A stretch of 64,000 nucleotides of DNA from Stigonema ocellatum SAG 48.90 = DSM 106950 (GTDB lineage Bacteria > Cyanobacteriota > Cyanobacteriia > Cyanobacteriales > Nostocaceae): assembly GCA_016903675.1 (NCBI GenBank), contig JADQBA010000016.1, forward strand, positions 42,869 to 106,868, in the 5' to 3' direction. Position numbers and translations under genes: made by a program. Shown piece after piece: positions 55,193 through 63,905 of the stretch; the first letter of the stretch is position 1; each line of letters begins with the position of its first letter. The notes below the pieces were generated by a model. The model was not told the origin of the DNA. It ran no database searches and saw only the letters and a list, made by a program, of their open reading frames with translations.

Positions 55193-56290
55193 ATGTTAAC
55201 CATTCCCAGAAATCCTTTTCACTCAACCCAAACACCTCACAGCGGCTACCACTGGGATCGTAGTAGTCGTCGCTTCTTTGAAGGTTGGTATTATCGCGTA
55301 AGTTTGCCCGAAGAAGGTCAAACTTTCGCTTTCATGTACTCCATCGAAGACCCCATCGGTGGTAAACCTCACAGCGGAGGTGCAGCACAAATTCTCGGTC
55401 CAAACGATGAGTATTTGTGGCGTACTTTTCCAGATGTCGGCAAATTTTGGGCTAGTCGTCATGTCTTGGCTTTAGGTCATTGGGGTAAAACAGATCTACA
55501 CATGCAACCCCTCTACCTTCTACCAGAAGAGTTTGAGCGTCATGTGCTTGAAGGCTATCAAGCCACAGCTACCTTGAATCAGGGGGCAATTCACGATCCT
55601 GCTACTGGTCACTATTGTCGTTGGCAATATGAAATTAAGCCATTGCTAGGCTGGGGCGATGGAGGGAGTATTCAGCAATCAACCGCAGGCTGGCTGTCAT
55701 TTTTACAAATTTTTGAACCAGGATGGCAAATTTTGATGGCTCACGGTTTGGCATCTGGTTGGATAGACTGGAATGGCAAACGCTACGAATTCACCAACGC
55801 CCCAGCCTACGGTGAGAAAAATTGGGGGGGTGCATTTCCTCAAAGATGGTTTTGGCTGAACTGCAATAGCTTTGAGGGAGAACCGAATCTCGCTTTAACC
55901 GCTGGTGGTGGACGGCGGGGCGTGTTGTGGTGGATGGAATCTGTGGCCATGATTGGCTTGCACTATCAAGGCAAATTTTATGAGTTTGTGCCTTGGAACT
56001 CCCAAGTCCACTGGAATATTCAGCCTTGGGGAAAATGGGAGATGCAAGCTAGAAATGGACAGTATGAGGTTGAGTTGACCGGCACTACCAACTTATCGGG
56101 TAGTTACCTACGTGCGCCGACGGAAAATGGTTTAGTTTTTTGCTGTCGTGACACCATGCAGGGGCAGTTAAATTTAGAACTTCGAGAATTCAGTAGTGGT
56201 CAAGGCAAAATTATCCTGAAAGCACACACTTTTCTTTGTGGATTAGAAATTGGTGGCGGTCCAGTGGAAAATTCTTGGCAGTCCGACTAA
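55193..56290 (+). CDS. Tocopherol cyclase
   Basis: The 365-residue protein matches plant VTE1/slr1737-type cyclase: GYHWDRSSRRFFEGWYYRVS near the start, EDPIGGKPHSGGAAQILGP, EKNWGGAFPQRWFWLNCN, and WWMESVAMIGLHYQGKFYEF. It closes the chromanol ring of tocopherol in the membrane antioxidant pathway. I chose ATG 55193 (MLTIPRNPFHSTQTPHSG); the longer frame upstream overlaps the divergent DnaJ gene. A tRNA gene follows after about 30 nt. Confidence 0.93.
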   Translation: MLTIPRNPFHSTQTPHSGYHWDRSSRRFFEGWYYRVSLPEEGQTFAFMYSIEDPIGGKPHSGGAAQILGPNDEYLWRTFPDVGKFWASRHVLALGHWGKTDLHMQPLYLLPEEFERHVLEGYQATATLNQGAIHDPATGHYCRWQYEIKPLLGWGDGGSIQQSTAGWLSFLQIFEPGWQILMAHGLASGWIDWNGKRYEFTNAPAYGEKNWGGAFPQRWFWLNCNSFEGEPNLALTAGGGRRGVLWWMESVAMIGLHYQGKFYEFVPWNSQVHWNIQPWGKWEMQARNGQYEVELTGTTNLSGSYLRAPTENGLVFCCRDTMQGQLNLELREFSSGQGKIILKAHTFLCGLEIGGGPVENSWQSD

Positions 56291-56320
56291 AAATGGTATC
56301 ATTATATGTGTTATCCATTT

Positions 56321-56685
56321 GGGGCTGTAGCTCAGCTGGATAGAGCGAGCGCCTCCTGAACTATCGGGCACCATAGAGGAAACTCTATGAGTGAATGTGG
56401 TTAAATTCGGTGAACCCTAAAAAGTGAGAAGTCCGTTGTCACACTCAAGTGTGATGATTAGGGCAAAAGCTACCAGATTATTGGTGCTGAGACTTTATGG
56501 GAATACCGAGCCAAGCCTGAGTTGAAACGACAGACCAATATTACAAGTTCGACTCAGGAAGGTGTAGAGACTAGTAAGCCACCACCTAAGGGCTTTAAGT
56601 CTAGGGTGAAGGTATAGTCCAGAGAGTGGGGAAACTCACACAAATCTGAAGCGCTAGGTCGCCGGTTCGAATCTGGCCAGTCCCG
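56321..56685 (+). tRNA. trnR-CCU: tRNA-Arg (CCU anticodon) split by a group I intron
   Basis: Exon 1 is 56321-56357 and exon 2 is 56649-56685. Joined, they give acceptor GGGGCTG/CAGTCCC, D arm GCTC/GAGC, anticodon stem AGCGC/GCGCT with loop CTCCTAA (CCT anticodon), and T stem GCCGG/CTGGC with TTCGAAT. CCA is not encoded. The anticodon is interrupted directly after its third base. Confidence 0.95.
56358..56648 (+). ncRNA. Group I intron (291 nt) in tRNA-Arg(CCU)
   Basis: The intron follows a U at the splice site and ends with G, as group I introns require. CATAGAG-GAAA-CTCTATG at 56372-56389 is a tetraloop hairpin; AGAGACTAG near 56574 and GGTATAGTCC near 56611 are core-like segments resembling those of cyanobacterial tRNA-Leu introns. 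There is no endonuclease ORF. It should be self-splicing. Group I introns in tRNA-Arg(CCU) are known from a few bacteria. The exact pairing of each helix was not folded. Confidence 0.9.
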
Positions 56686-56829
56686 TTATCTCAAAAAAAA
56701 TTAAATAAATTTAGTCGGATAAGCTTTGTATCTGCTTGAATAGCTAATAAAATTGTTCATGGTTTGGGTAACGCCTGTTGCTTTTCAGTACAGGTGGTAT
56801 TAAATATGCATAAGTAACCCCTATTTGCC

Positions 56830-57414
56830 TTGTTGAGTGGCAACTTGAAGAAGTTACTATCTAAAAGTCTTTCTTTTCGATTTACGATCTTAGCCCTACC
56901 ACTCATGCTGTTGTGGGGTTATAAGGAGATCCAAAACCAATTTCTCCAACCCCAGGCAATTTTAGTCTTGGGTGGTTCAACAACGAAATTAGAGCGAGAG
57001 AAGTTTACAGCAGATTTTGCTCGTAAACATCCCACGTTACCCATTTGGATTTCTGGAGGTAGTCCCCCAAGGGTGACTAGACAGGTGTTTGTCAAAGCCG
57101 GGATTAATACTAAGCGGTTACACTTAGACTATGAAGCAAATAATACAGTAGAGAACTTCACCACCATAGTAGAAGATTTGAAAGAACACGGGATCAAGAG
57201 TGTGTATTTGATTACTTCCGATTTCCATATGCGCCGTGCTACAGTTGTAGGCGAGATTGTTTTAGGTAGTCAGGGCATCAATTTCAAACCAGTGTCGGTT
57301 CCTTCTGAACACTCACCTGAGCCAATTGCAAAATCTATCCGCGATGGAGTGAGAGCTATACTTTGGGTAGCAACTGGTTATACAGGGGCGGAGGGGGCAA
57401 AATATCGGCGGTGA
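56830..57414 (+). CDS. YdcF/DUF218-family membrane protein
   Basis: The 194-residue protein opens at TTG 56830. It has one membrane helix (about 15-32), then AILVLGGSTTKLEREKFT, PIWISGGSPP, ANNTVENFTTIVEDLKEHG and SDFHMRRATVV, the DUF218 pattern (family of SanA/ElyC, envelope-linked). Substrate unknown. The weak TTG start has no strong ribosome site; a later one is possible. Confidence 0.85.
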   Translation: MLSGNLKKLLSKSLSFRFTILALPLMLLWGYKEIQNQFLQPQAILVLGGSTTKLEREKFTADFARKHPTLPIWISGGSPPRVTRQVFVKAGINTKRLHLDYEANNTVENFTTIVEDLKEHGIKSVYLITSDFHMRRATVVGEIVLGSQGINFKPVSVPSEHSPEPIAKSIRDGVRAILWVATGYTGAEGAKYRR

Positions 57415-57739
57415 ATCAAAGTTTGGTGACAGAATAATTACTAATTCGTAATTCGTAATTCGTAATTAATAAATCCAGGGTAAGTAGGTCGGCATAAATA
57501 AACGTAATTGGTTAGGATCGTCATTTGTCATTGGTAAGGATTTCAGGTATGTTTACGAAGCGTAACATAGTTATGTTTATTTCCACTTATCTACTTATTA
57601 ATGAAAAAAATAAATGCGTTTGCATCAATATTCCTGCGAATGCCTGAATGCATGGGGTAATAATTACGAATTACGGTCTACTCACTCGGGGAGAGCAAGC
57701 GGGCGAACGTAGCGAAGCGCGAGTACTCGAGCGTCTTTA
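57415..57739. other. Intergenic with TAATTCG repeats
   Basis: About 57438-57470 carries inverted copies of the ACGAATTACG repeat. A GAACGTAGCGAAGCGCGAGTA block near 57705-57725 is a dispersed repeat, related to one near 63188. No gene is seen. Confidence 0.5.
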
Positions 57740-58153
57740 TCAATTACGAATTATTTTGACACCGATGTTAAGTGCAGCTCGTTTTAATCCTTCATCAAGT
57801 GTTGCAAGAGGTAGTCCTTCACGAAGTGCAAGTTCCAGATACGCCGCATCGTAGGAGGTAAGCTTGTGAGTACGCGCAAGGGTAAGCACATCAGTAAATG
57901 CCTTTTCCTCGGTTTTGGCATCAACGACAATAGGAAGACTGCCCAGTAGTCGAAGGAATTGAGTAATCTTTGCCTGATTGGTTCGTCCCCTTCGTTCACT
58001 TATAGCAAGGACGTTTGCAACCTCAAGGAACCAGATGGAAGGCACTTTTGCATTGACTTGAGCAAGACTCTCAAGTAGTGAGTCAGTAAAGTCTGTCGCT
58101 TCGTCCTCAAAGCACCACGCCATAGCAATTGAGCAGTCAAGAACAAAGTTCAT
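57740..58153 (-). CDS. vapC: VapC-type PIN-domain toxin (second pair)
   Basis: The 137-residue PIN RNase has MNFVLDCSIAMAWCF (Asp6), VPSIWFLEVANVLAI (Glu) and YDAAYLELALREGLPLATLD (two Asp). The C-terminus overlaps the AATTACGAAT repeat. It overlaps its antitoxin by 4 nt, so the two are coupled. Confidence 0.9.
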   Translation of the reverse strand: MNFVLDCSIAMAWCFEDEATDFTDSLLESLAQVNAKVPSIWFLEVANVLAISERRGRTNQAKITQFLRLLGSLPIVVDAKTEEKAFTDVLTLARTHKLTSYDAAYLELALREGLPLATLDEGLKRAALNIGVKIIRN

Positions 58154-58389
58154 CGTCTGCCCTCGTCAATCATCTCTCGTACCGAGAGTCCTCCCAAGAT
58201 ATGCCCGAGTCGGAACTTCTTTAACTCTTCAATCACTACTAGAACATCACGCTGTCGATCTTGATCCACGGGAACAAGTCGCGCTACGGGAACTCCATGC
58301 TTTGTAATTATAAATTCTTCTCCCTTTGCGACCCGTTCAAGGAGCGCAGGAAGGTGCGTCTTCGCTTCGTATGAGCCAATTGATTCCAT
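58150..58389 (-). CDS. Phd/YefM-family antitoxin
   Basis: The 79-residue protein has IGSYEAKTHLPALLERVAKG and EEFIITKHGVPVARLVPVD, the Phd/YefM DNA-binding fold, followed by a toxin-binding tail. It lies upstream of the PIN toxin with a 4-nt overlap. Confidence 0.93.
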   Translation of the reverse strand: MESIGSYEAKTHLPALLERVAKGEEFIITKHGVPVARLVPVDQDRQRDVLVVIEELKKFRLGHILGGLSVREMIDEGRR

Positions 58390-58473
58390 GAGCAGTAATA
58401 AACTAGTCTTAAACTAGTCTAAACCTTTTTAGGTGAAACGCTACTATCAGGAATTAGGGTCAATCTGGTTACA

Positions 58474-58770
58474 TTACGCCGCAGCTTTTTCTTGCACCAG
58501 CACATAAGGCTGCACAATCAGAGTAATAAATCGCTTTGTCCTCCTGCTATTCCACTCTCCCACCTGAGTTAATGAAGGTTTGAGAATCAATGCCGCATCA
58601 ATCCAGGTTTGCACAAGTGATAGACGATCGCTAGCGATCGCTACTCCCACATCCAGCAAGTCTAGTTCCATCGCCACCACAATCACCGCATCCCGTTGTA
58701 CATGGGGAATGAGCCACTCCCACTCAGCCTCATCCAGATTTTCTATTAATTCCGCTCTTAAATCTGACAT
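58474..58770 (-). CDS. DUF2288-family protein
   Basis: The 98-residue protein has ELIENLDEAEWEWLIPHVQR and VAMELDLLDVGVAIASDRLS, the pattern of DUF2288, a small acidic cyanobacterial and proteobacterial family of unknown role. Length is normal. It is a lone gene, 81 nt upstream of the start of the vapBC pair. Confidence 0.85.
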   Translation of the reverse strand: MSDLRAELIENLDEAEWEWLIPHVQRDAVIVVAMELDLLDVGVAIASDRLSLVQTWIDAALILKPSLTQVGEWNSRRTKRFITLIVQPYVLVQEKAAA

Positions 58771-58916
58771 AATTTCCCCAATTTTATCCCCTTAAACCCA
58801 TTCTACTGAAGAGCGGATAAGGGTGTGGGGGTGTGTTCGTGTAGGGCGAATTAGGTATTGCAATTTTTCACATACACCCTTACACCCATACACCCCTACA
58901 CCCTTTGTTCAACAGA

Positions 58917-59555
58917 TCATCTGCCCAAATCATGGAGAGCATTAATTGCTGCTGCACACTGTTGGGTTACCGCTGCCAATTCCTCTTTATCAGTGGAACT
59001 GGGGAAATCAATCAATTTGCCAATCCGCACCGTTACAGGGACTGGACGCGGAATTACCACACCTTTTTCCTCAATTGCCTGAGTACCCCATAAACAAACT
59101 GGCAAGAGTGGTGCTTTTGCCTTCGCTGCAATGAGCGCTGCACCCCGTTTGGGGTCTGTGATCCGTCCGTCTGGGGTGCGAGTCCCTTGCAAAAAAACAC
59201 CTACAGCCCATCCCTCATCAAGACACTTCAAGGCTGCACGGATAGCCGTGCGATCAAAAGACCCCCGACTTACTGGGTAAGCACCGTATAACGTAATTGC
59301 TTGTTTCAAAATTGGGATTTTAAACAGTTCTTCCTTTGCCATATACGCCACTGGGCGGCGTACACAACTGGAAACAATCGGCGGGTCAAAGTTGCTCCCA
59401 TGATTGCTTACTACCACCAGTGGTCCAGTTTTAGGGACGTTTTCAGCACCATAAATCTGCCCACTAAGGTAGGTGTGGAGCATGGGACTCACCACCGACC
59501 ACTTAAAAGCGTGGTAGAGAAACAGACTAATTAATGGTTCGCGGCTTTTGCCCAC
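58917..59555 (-). CDS. plsC: 1-acyl-glycerol-3-phosphate acyltransferase (PlsC-like)
   Basis: The 212-residue lysophosphatidic-acid acyltransferase-type protein has VVVSNHGSNFDPPIV (the HX4D catalytic box) and AVGVFLQGTRTPDGRITD with LPVCLWGT (substrate motifs; FLQGTR replaces the usual FPEGTR). It acts at the inner membrane in phospholipid synthesis. The Pro-Glu to Leu-Gln change may alter acceptor choice. It is divergent from nothing nearby; GTGTAGGGG-type filler lies downstream of its 3' end. Confidence 0.93.
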   Translation of the reverse strand: MGKSREPLISLFLYHAFKWSVVSPMLHTYLSGQIYGAENVPKTGPLVVVSNHGSNFDPPIVSSCVRRPVAYMAKEELFKIPILKQAITLYGAYPVSRGSFDRTAIRAALKCLDEGWAVGVFLQGTRTPDGRITDPKRGAALIAAKAKAPLLPVCLWGTQAIEEKGVVIPRPVPVTVRIGKLIDFPSSTDKEELAAVTQQCAAAINALHDLGR

Positions 59556-59717
59556 AGAAGATAATTGAAATCACACAGTATTTTTAGTATAACAAAAAAC
59601 TGTCCCCTAAACCCCTGTGTTTCTTAAGATCACCCCACCGGTGGCGCACCACCCGTTATGAATGCAAGAAACACTTCTTCCCCCCTCCCCCCCTCTCCCC
59701 CCACACCCCTTCTTTCA

Positions 59718-60755
59718 TCAACAAGATAATTGCTTGAGGATAATCCGATTTCGCCCCTCTGCTTTTGCTTGGTAAAGTGCCTTGTCTGCCGCCACAATCA
59801 AATTTGTTGGTGAAGATTCAGAACTGGGAATGGTAGTAGTGGCTACCCCTATACTGAGGGTGATGTAATCACTGACAGCAGATTCAGAGTGAACAATTTG
59901 CAGTTCCTTAACTCCGGCTTGTATTGCTGCTGCAACTTGAGCAGCACCAGCAATATGGGTGTGCGGCATAATCACAGCAAATTCCTCACCGCCGTAACGC
60001 GCTACTAAATCCTGATGTTTCTGCGCTTTACGGCTTAAGACAGCAGCTACCTTTTGCAAGCACACGTCCCCACTCGGATGACCATATTTATCGTTGTAAA
60101 GTTTAAAAAAATCGATATCGCACAAAATGAGTGACAGATACCATGGTTCCTGTTCCAAACTTAACCACTGAGTACCTAGATAATCGTCAAAGCGGCGGCG
60201 ATTAGCCACTCCTGTTAAGCCATCCAAAGTCGCAAGTTCCAGCAAAGCCTGGTTAGCAGCCTCTAACTGTTTGTATAGTTGTGCTTGTTGCAGCAGCCGT
60301 CGTACCCGTTGGCGGAACACCGGCCAGTGGATTGGCTTAGTGACGTAATCACTAGCTCCCGCCTCAAAGGCGCGGTTTACCGAATCCGGATCGTCCAAGC
60401 CGGTAATCATCAATATAGGAGTGCGATTCCATAGCTTTGTGATAATAGTATTGCCAAAGGCAGATTCAGTATCAAAGTTGGCTAGTGCTAACACCAAATT
60501 ATTTCTGGCAATCTGAATCAGCTGCTTACAGCAGGTAAAGCCATCCATAACAGGCATGATAGCATCTAGCAAAATCAGATCAGGTTTAACGTTGGTGTAA
60601 GCATCTAAACACTGCTTGCCATCACTGACCTCCATCACTTGATAGCCTTGTTGTTCCATAGCTTCACGCAACAACAGTCGCATGGTCTTGTCATCATCAG
60701 CCACGAGAATCAGAGGGGGTTGGCTGGAAGTAGAAAATGGCTTTATCCCTGACAT
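59718..60755 (-). CDS. Response regulator with GGDEF diguanylate cyclase output
   Basis: The 345-residue protein has a receiver domain (about 15-155; VADDDKTMRLLLREAM, phospho-acceptor Asp in LILLDAIMPVMDG, Lys in YVTKPI) and a GGDEF domain (about 180-345; GVANRRRFDDYL, LCDIDFFKLYND, active site GGEEF). It should make cyclic di-GMP when phosphorylated. The receiver carries an extra stretch of about 25 residues (IARNNLVLALANFDTESAFG) between the Asp helix and the next strand, not normal for the fold. No kinase gene is adjacent. Confidence 0.93.
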   Translation of the reverse strand: MSGIKPFSTSSQPPLILVADDDKTMRLLLREAMEQQGYQVMEVSDGKQCLDAYTNVKPDLILLDAIMPVMDGFTCCKQLIQIARNNLVLALANFDTESAFGNTIITKLWNRTPILMITGLDDPDSVNRAFEAGASDYVTKPIHWPVFRQRVRRLLQQAQLYKQLEAANQALLELATLDGLTGVANRRRFDDYLGTQWLSLEQEPWYLSLILCDIDFFKLYNDKYGHPSGDVCLQKVAAVLSRKAQKHQDLVARYGGEEFAVIMPHTHIAGAAQVAAAIQAGVKELQIVHSESAVSDYITLSIGVATTTIPSSESSPTNLIVAADKALYQAKAEGRNRIILKQLSC

Positions 60756-61406
60756 GAGTTGCTTTCTACAGAAAATTAGAGTCTAAGGTGCGGGAAAACC
60801 AGGAGAAATTTGGATAACCTTTAGCCAACAAAGGCAGGGAGAAGGGGGCACAGAGCAGGAGAACACGGGAGAATCCCTCTGCCCTGCTCCCTCCGTTCGC
60901 GCTTCGCGTCTCCCCGAGGGAGAAGTTCCGAAGGTGGTCAGTCTCCACTAGGACTTCTCTATGGTCCAAAGGCTCGCTGCCTTTTTGACGGCGGTGGATT
61001 CTTATTTCTTGGTAAGTATCTGAGTGAAGCTTGTGGTAGATGAGTAGGTTGCATAAATTAATCTATTTGGCTCCCAGAAGTACTTGTTACATTTTTTACC
61101 ATGCAAAAGACCTGGTAGGAAAATGTTACTATTTATTTTTCCCAACTTCTAACGTGGAATTATAATTTTCTTGAAAAATTCAAATGCACACCTTCAGCCC
61201 ATGTATCCGCAGTTACTTTAGCTACTAACTGCCCATAAGTGCACGGCAAATTGCGGTAACCCACCATATCTGGGTTTTGTAGACCATAGCCCCCCTACTA
61301 ACAACGCTCCAGCCCTAACGTAAAGTTTTGTTTATTCACGCCGACTTACTTAATTGATAGCTAAAATAATCTAAAAATTCAGATTTATCAAAACCATGTT
61401 CTCCAA
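60756..61406. other. Intergenic with short repeats
   Basis: About 60835-60990 is repeat-rich (AGAAGGGGGCACAGAGCAGG, CTCCCCGAGGGAGA palindrome near 60911). A minus frame at 60766-60969 is only this repeat. The rest shows no gene. It holds the promoters of the flanking genes. Confidence 0.5.
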
Positions 61407-61667
61407 ATGCCAGATCCATTGATGTATCAGCAGGACAATTTTGTTGTTCTAGAAACGAACCAACCAGAACAATTTCTCACAGCTTCTGAGTTATTGGAAA
61501 AGCTCAAGGGAATTGTACAAAAAATAAAATTTCTGGATTTACCCCCTGATTTGCGCTCACTTGATTCGGTTGAAGCTCGATCAAAGTATTTACTCGATAC
61601 TAGTTGTGAGTTGGATCTGGGCCCTGGGCAATATTTGCAGTGGTACGCGGTTCGCTTAGAGAAGTGA
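61407..61667 (+). CDS. Chlororespiratory reduction protein 7 (CRR7-like)
   Basis: The 86-residue protein reads MYQQDNFVVLETNQPEQFLT and LDTSCELDLGPGQYLQWYAV, matching CRR7, a plastid and cyanobacterial factor for NDH-1 (photosynthetic complex I) assembly or stability. Length is as expected. It is a marker of an oxygenic phototroph. A small acidic soluble protein, no membrane segment. Confidence 0.8.
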   Translation: MPDPLMYQQDNFVVLETNQPEQFLTASELLEKLKGIVQKIKFLDLPPDLRSLDSVEARSKYLLDTSCELDLGPGQYLQWYAVRLEK

Positions 61668-61753
61668 GGAATAAGTTGTTGGTTGCTGGTTGTTAGTTGT
61701 TGGTTATTAGTTGGCACTCCGTAACCATTCACCAATCAACTCACTCCTAACTC

Positions 61754-62323
61754 CTAACTCCTAACTCCTAACTCTGTAATGAGTGCTAGTTCAATTTTAT
61801 GTGAACCTACCTGTGTTAATTTAACCTCCACTCCTGGACCAAAATACTTGGTCATTTTTTCTTGTTTTTGTTGCCAAATATCAATTGGTATCAGAGGTGA
61901 ATCAAATTCCAAAACTAAGGCATAAGCACCATTAACTTCCATTTCTCGTAACCCAGTTATTACTGGTCGTTCCTCGTCTGTGGAGCCAAGACCCAAGAAA
62001 GAAAGCGCTCTATCTAGATGAGCATCTTGCCCGTAGCAATATCGAGTGATGTCTGTGCGAATTTTATTTTGAGTAGGAGTTGCTTGCTGCTTACGTAGTC
62101 CCAAGACTGATGTTGTTGTGGGTTGACTGAAAGCCACAGGCTTCATTTCATTGGCTTTGAGTGCTAGCCCTCCTAGGACTAAAGGAAGCCCATAAAAGAA
62201 TCCTACAAGATTAAGTGTGGCATTATTGGTAGCGTAGGCAGCAATACCGATGATCGTTAGCACACTGCCAACAGTTAAACCGAGTGTGCCTAAAGAAACT
62301 TGGCGTAATATCATGTCCAGCAA
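61754..62323 (-). CDS. DUF2854-family membrane protein
   Basis: The 189-residue protein has two hydrophobic segments (about 11-30 and 38-57) then a soluble domain with DEERPVITGLREMEVNGAYA and IPIDIWQQKQEKMTKYFGPG. The pattern is that of DUF2854, shared by cyanobacteria and plastids; function unknown. TAACTCCTAACTCC repeats lie just past its 3' end (61743-61770). Confidence 0.85.
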   Translation of the reverse strand: MLDMILRQVSLGTLGLTVGSVLTIIGIAAYATNNATLNLVGFFYGLPLVLGGLALKANEMKPVAFSQPTTTSVLGLRKQQATPTQNKIRTDITRYCYGQDAHLDRALSFLGLGSTDEERPVITGLREMEVNGAYALVLEFDSPLIPIDIWQQKQEKMTKYFGPGVEVKLTQVGSHKIELALITELGVRS

Positions 62324-62410
62324 ATTTAGTTATAATTTTCCCATCTTTATATTTTTCAGCAAACTTTACAATACCTCAGTTTTTCCAAAAAATTCTGGAA
62401 GCCGAATAAA

Positions 62411-62441
62411 GTAGGGGTGTAAGGGTGTAGGGGTGTAGGGG
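62411..62441. repeat. GTGTAGGGG tandem repeat
   Basis: Three copies of the GTGTAGGGG-type 9-mer lie upstream of the small gene at 62545, and are of the same family as the array at 48448-48487. Confidence 0.7.
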
Positions 62442-62544
62442 ATAAAAAATCCGCCGATTTTTCACGAAACTCCTGCCAACGCCAGCCTCTATTTTGGGCG
62501 TTTTTGCGCTAACTTTAAATTTGAGAATAGTTAGAAACAAAACA

Positions 62545-62727
62545 ATGGATATACAGACTATAAAAGAACGAATTGCCCTTGTTCAAACTAAACGCGAGTA
62601 CCTGCTCAGCCTTCTGGAGCGACCAAACCTGGGAACTTTGAGAGTTGATGTAAATCAGGCTTTGGAAGAAATGGATGAATTAATTGATGAATTTGGACGC
62701 ACCTTTCCAGAAACGGGAACAATTTGA
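62545..62727 (+). CDS. Hypothetical 60-residue protein
   Basis: Starting at ATG 62545, it reads MDIQTIKERIALVQTKREYL, an amphipathic helical hairpin with an acidic end (MDELIDEFGRTFPETG). It is a small cyanobacterial-type protein with no known domain. A frame to 62494 is open upstream, but the sequence there does not look coding. Confidence 0.6.
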   Translation: MDIQTIKERIALVQTKREYLLSLLERPNLGTLRVDVNQALEEMDELIDEFGRTFPETGTI

Positions 62728-63329
62728 GCCTCCATAAAACTGCGTCGTTAGGAACCGTTACTTCACGGTTCTACCGACCTTCCTTTGCAGTACCATATTT
62801 CGGCGTTGGTGAATCCATGTATGAAAATAATTTCGTGTGATTCCGAAAATTTTGTAGAGACCGTAAATTTACGGTCTCTACACTTGGATTCAGACTTCAA
62901 ATCAGCAACGCCCATATAGGACTATTATTTTATTTGTGAAATATACGTAGGGTGGGCATTGCCCACCACATCCAGGTTTTGGTGGGCAATGCCCACCCTA
63001 CAGATACTTAGATTTTTTCAAAATTCAAATATGATTCCTATATTTCTAAATCAAAAGTTTAGCTTTTCCTTGGTTAACTCAGTCTAAGTAACTTTAGTGT
63101 ATTATTTATACTAGTCCACTTCGGCGGAAATAAGCCACCCATTTGAAATGTCTAAAACCCTGATAGTCACGGTAATTACGAATTACGTTAGCGCAGCGTT
63201 AGCGAGGCACGAGCGTCATTACGAATTCCGCGTAGCGGTACTAGAGCCATCCTAAATGAATGACAAACACTTCTCCCAAGTCCCCCAAGTCCCCCAAGTC
63301 CTGCTCTTAAATAGGATTCCAATACTATA
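62728..63329. other. Intergenic with palindrome and two mini-elements
   Basis: A 30-nt perfect palindrome lies at 62853-62882 (arm TGTAGAGACCGTAAA), of the same design as 9425-9452 but with another core. A mini-element of the TGGGCATTGCCCA type lies at 62917-63045. A block of GCGTTAGCGAGGCACGAGCG lies near 63193. A further one, with AAGTCCCCCAAGTCCC core, lies about 63250-63325. No gene is seen. Confidence 0.75.
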
Positions 63330-63734
63330 TTAATTATCCTCTACTGACTGTCCTAACCGCCTAACTAAAGCAATTAGTTCAGTCATGGGTACATCTTTTC
63401 TGCAAAAAGCATCCAACTTACCCATTTCACTTGTTTCCTCAAACTTAGTGTCTTCCACTGAGGAGTAAGCAATGATCTGAGTGTTTGGAGCAATTGCTTT
63501 AATATGACTAGATGCACTCCAACCATCCATAACAGGCATCTGTAAATCAAGGACAATTACGTCAGGGTGGTAGCGTTTAACCATTTGTATAGCCTCTTGA
63601 CCGTTACTGGCTAGACCTACTACATCAATATTTTCCTGACAAGAAAAAGCTAATTTCAGGGTTAAACGAGTTAGTTCATGATCGTCAACCACTAGAACGC
63701 GCAAGGTAGAAGACTCACAGGACAACATTAACAT
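63330..63734 (-). CDS. Single-domain response regulator (REC only)
   Basis: The 134-residue protein has VLVVDDHELTRLTLKLAF (acidic pocket), VIVLDLQMPVMDGWS (phospho-acceptor Asp) and FCRKDVP (Lys). There is no output domain in these 134 residues, so it probably acts by protein contact or as a phosphate shuttle. The neighbour kinase is not seen. A NarL-like family opening (VVDDHELTR) suggests an output domain may have been lost. Confidence 0.9.
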   Translation of the reverse strand: MLMLSCESSTLRVLVVDDHELTRLTLKLAFSCQENIDVVGLASNGQEAIQMVKRYHPDVIVLDLQMPVMDGWSASSHIKAIAPNTQIIAYSSVEDTKFEETSEMGKLDAFCRKDVPMTELIALVRRLGQSVEDN

Positions 63735-63905
63735 CCAAGTAAATAAGAAAGACGATTAACTATAACCTTTACAGTTTATGGGAACCAGTGCCATAACTAA
63801 CTCTATCCAATGGTTGAATAACTGACATCTATCCCACATTCCTTTAACGCGCATTGTCACAGAAGGAATTTTGGACATTTGTAGATTTGGGATTAGCGTA
63901 CTAAG
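63735..63905. other. Intergenic upstream of response regulator
   Basis: I see no gene or strong repeat here. It should contain the promoter for the minus-strand response regulator. Confidence 0.4.

Noticed and set aside
60766..60969. 67-residue minus-strand frame upstream of the response regulator gene
   Set aside because: Composed of short repeats with the palindrome CTCCCCGAGGGAGA, with no protein-like pattern.
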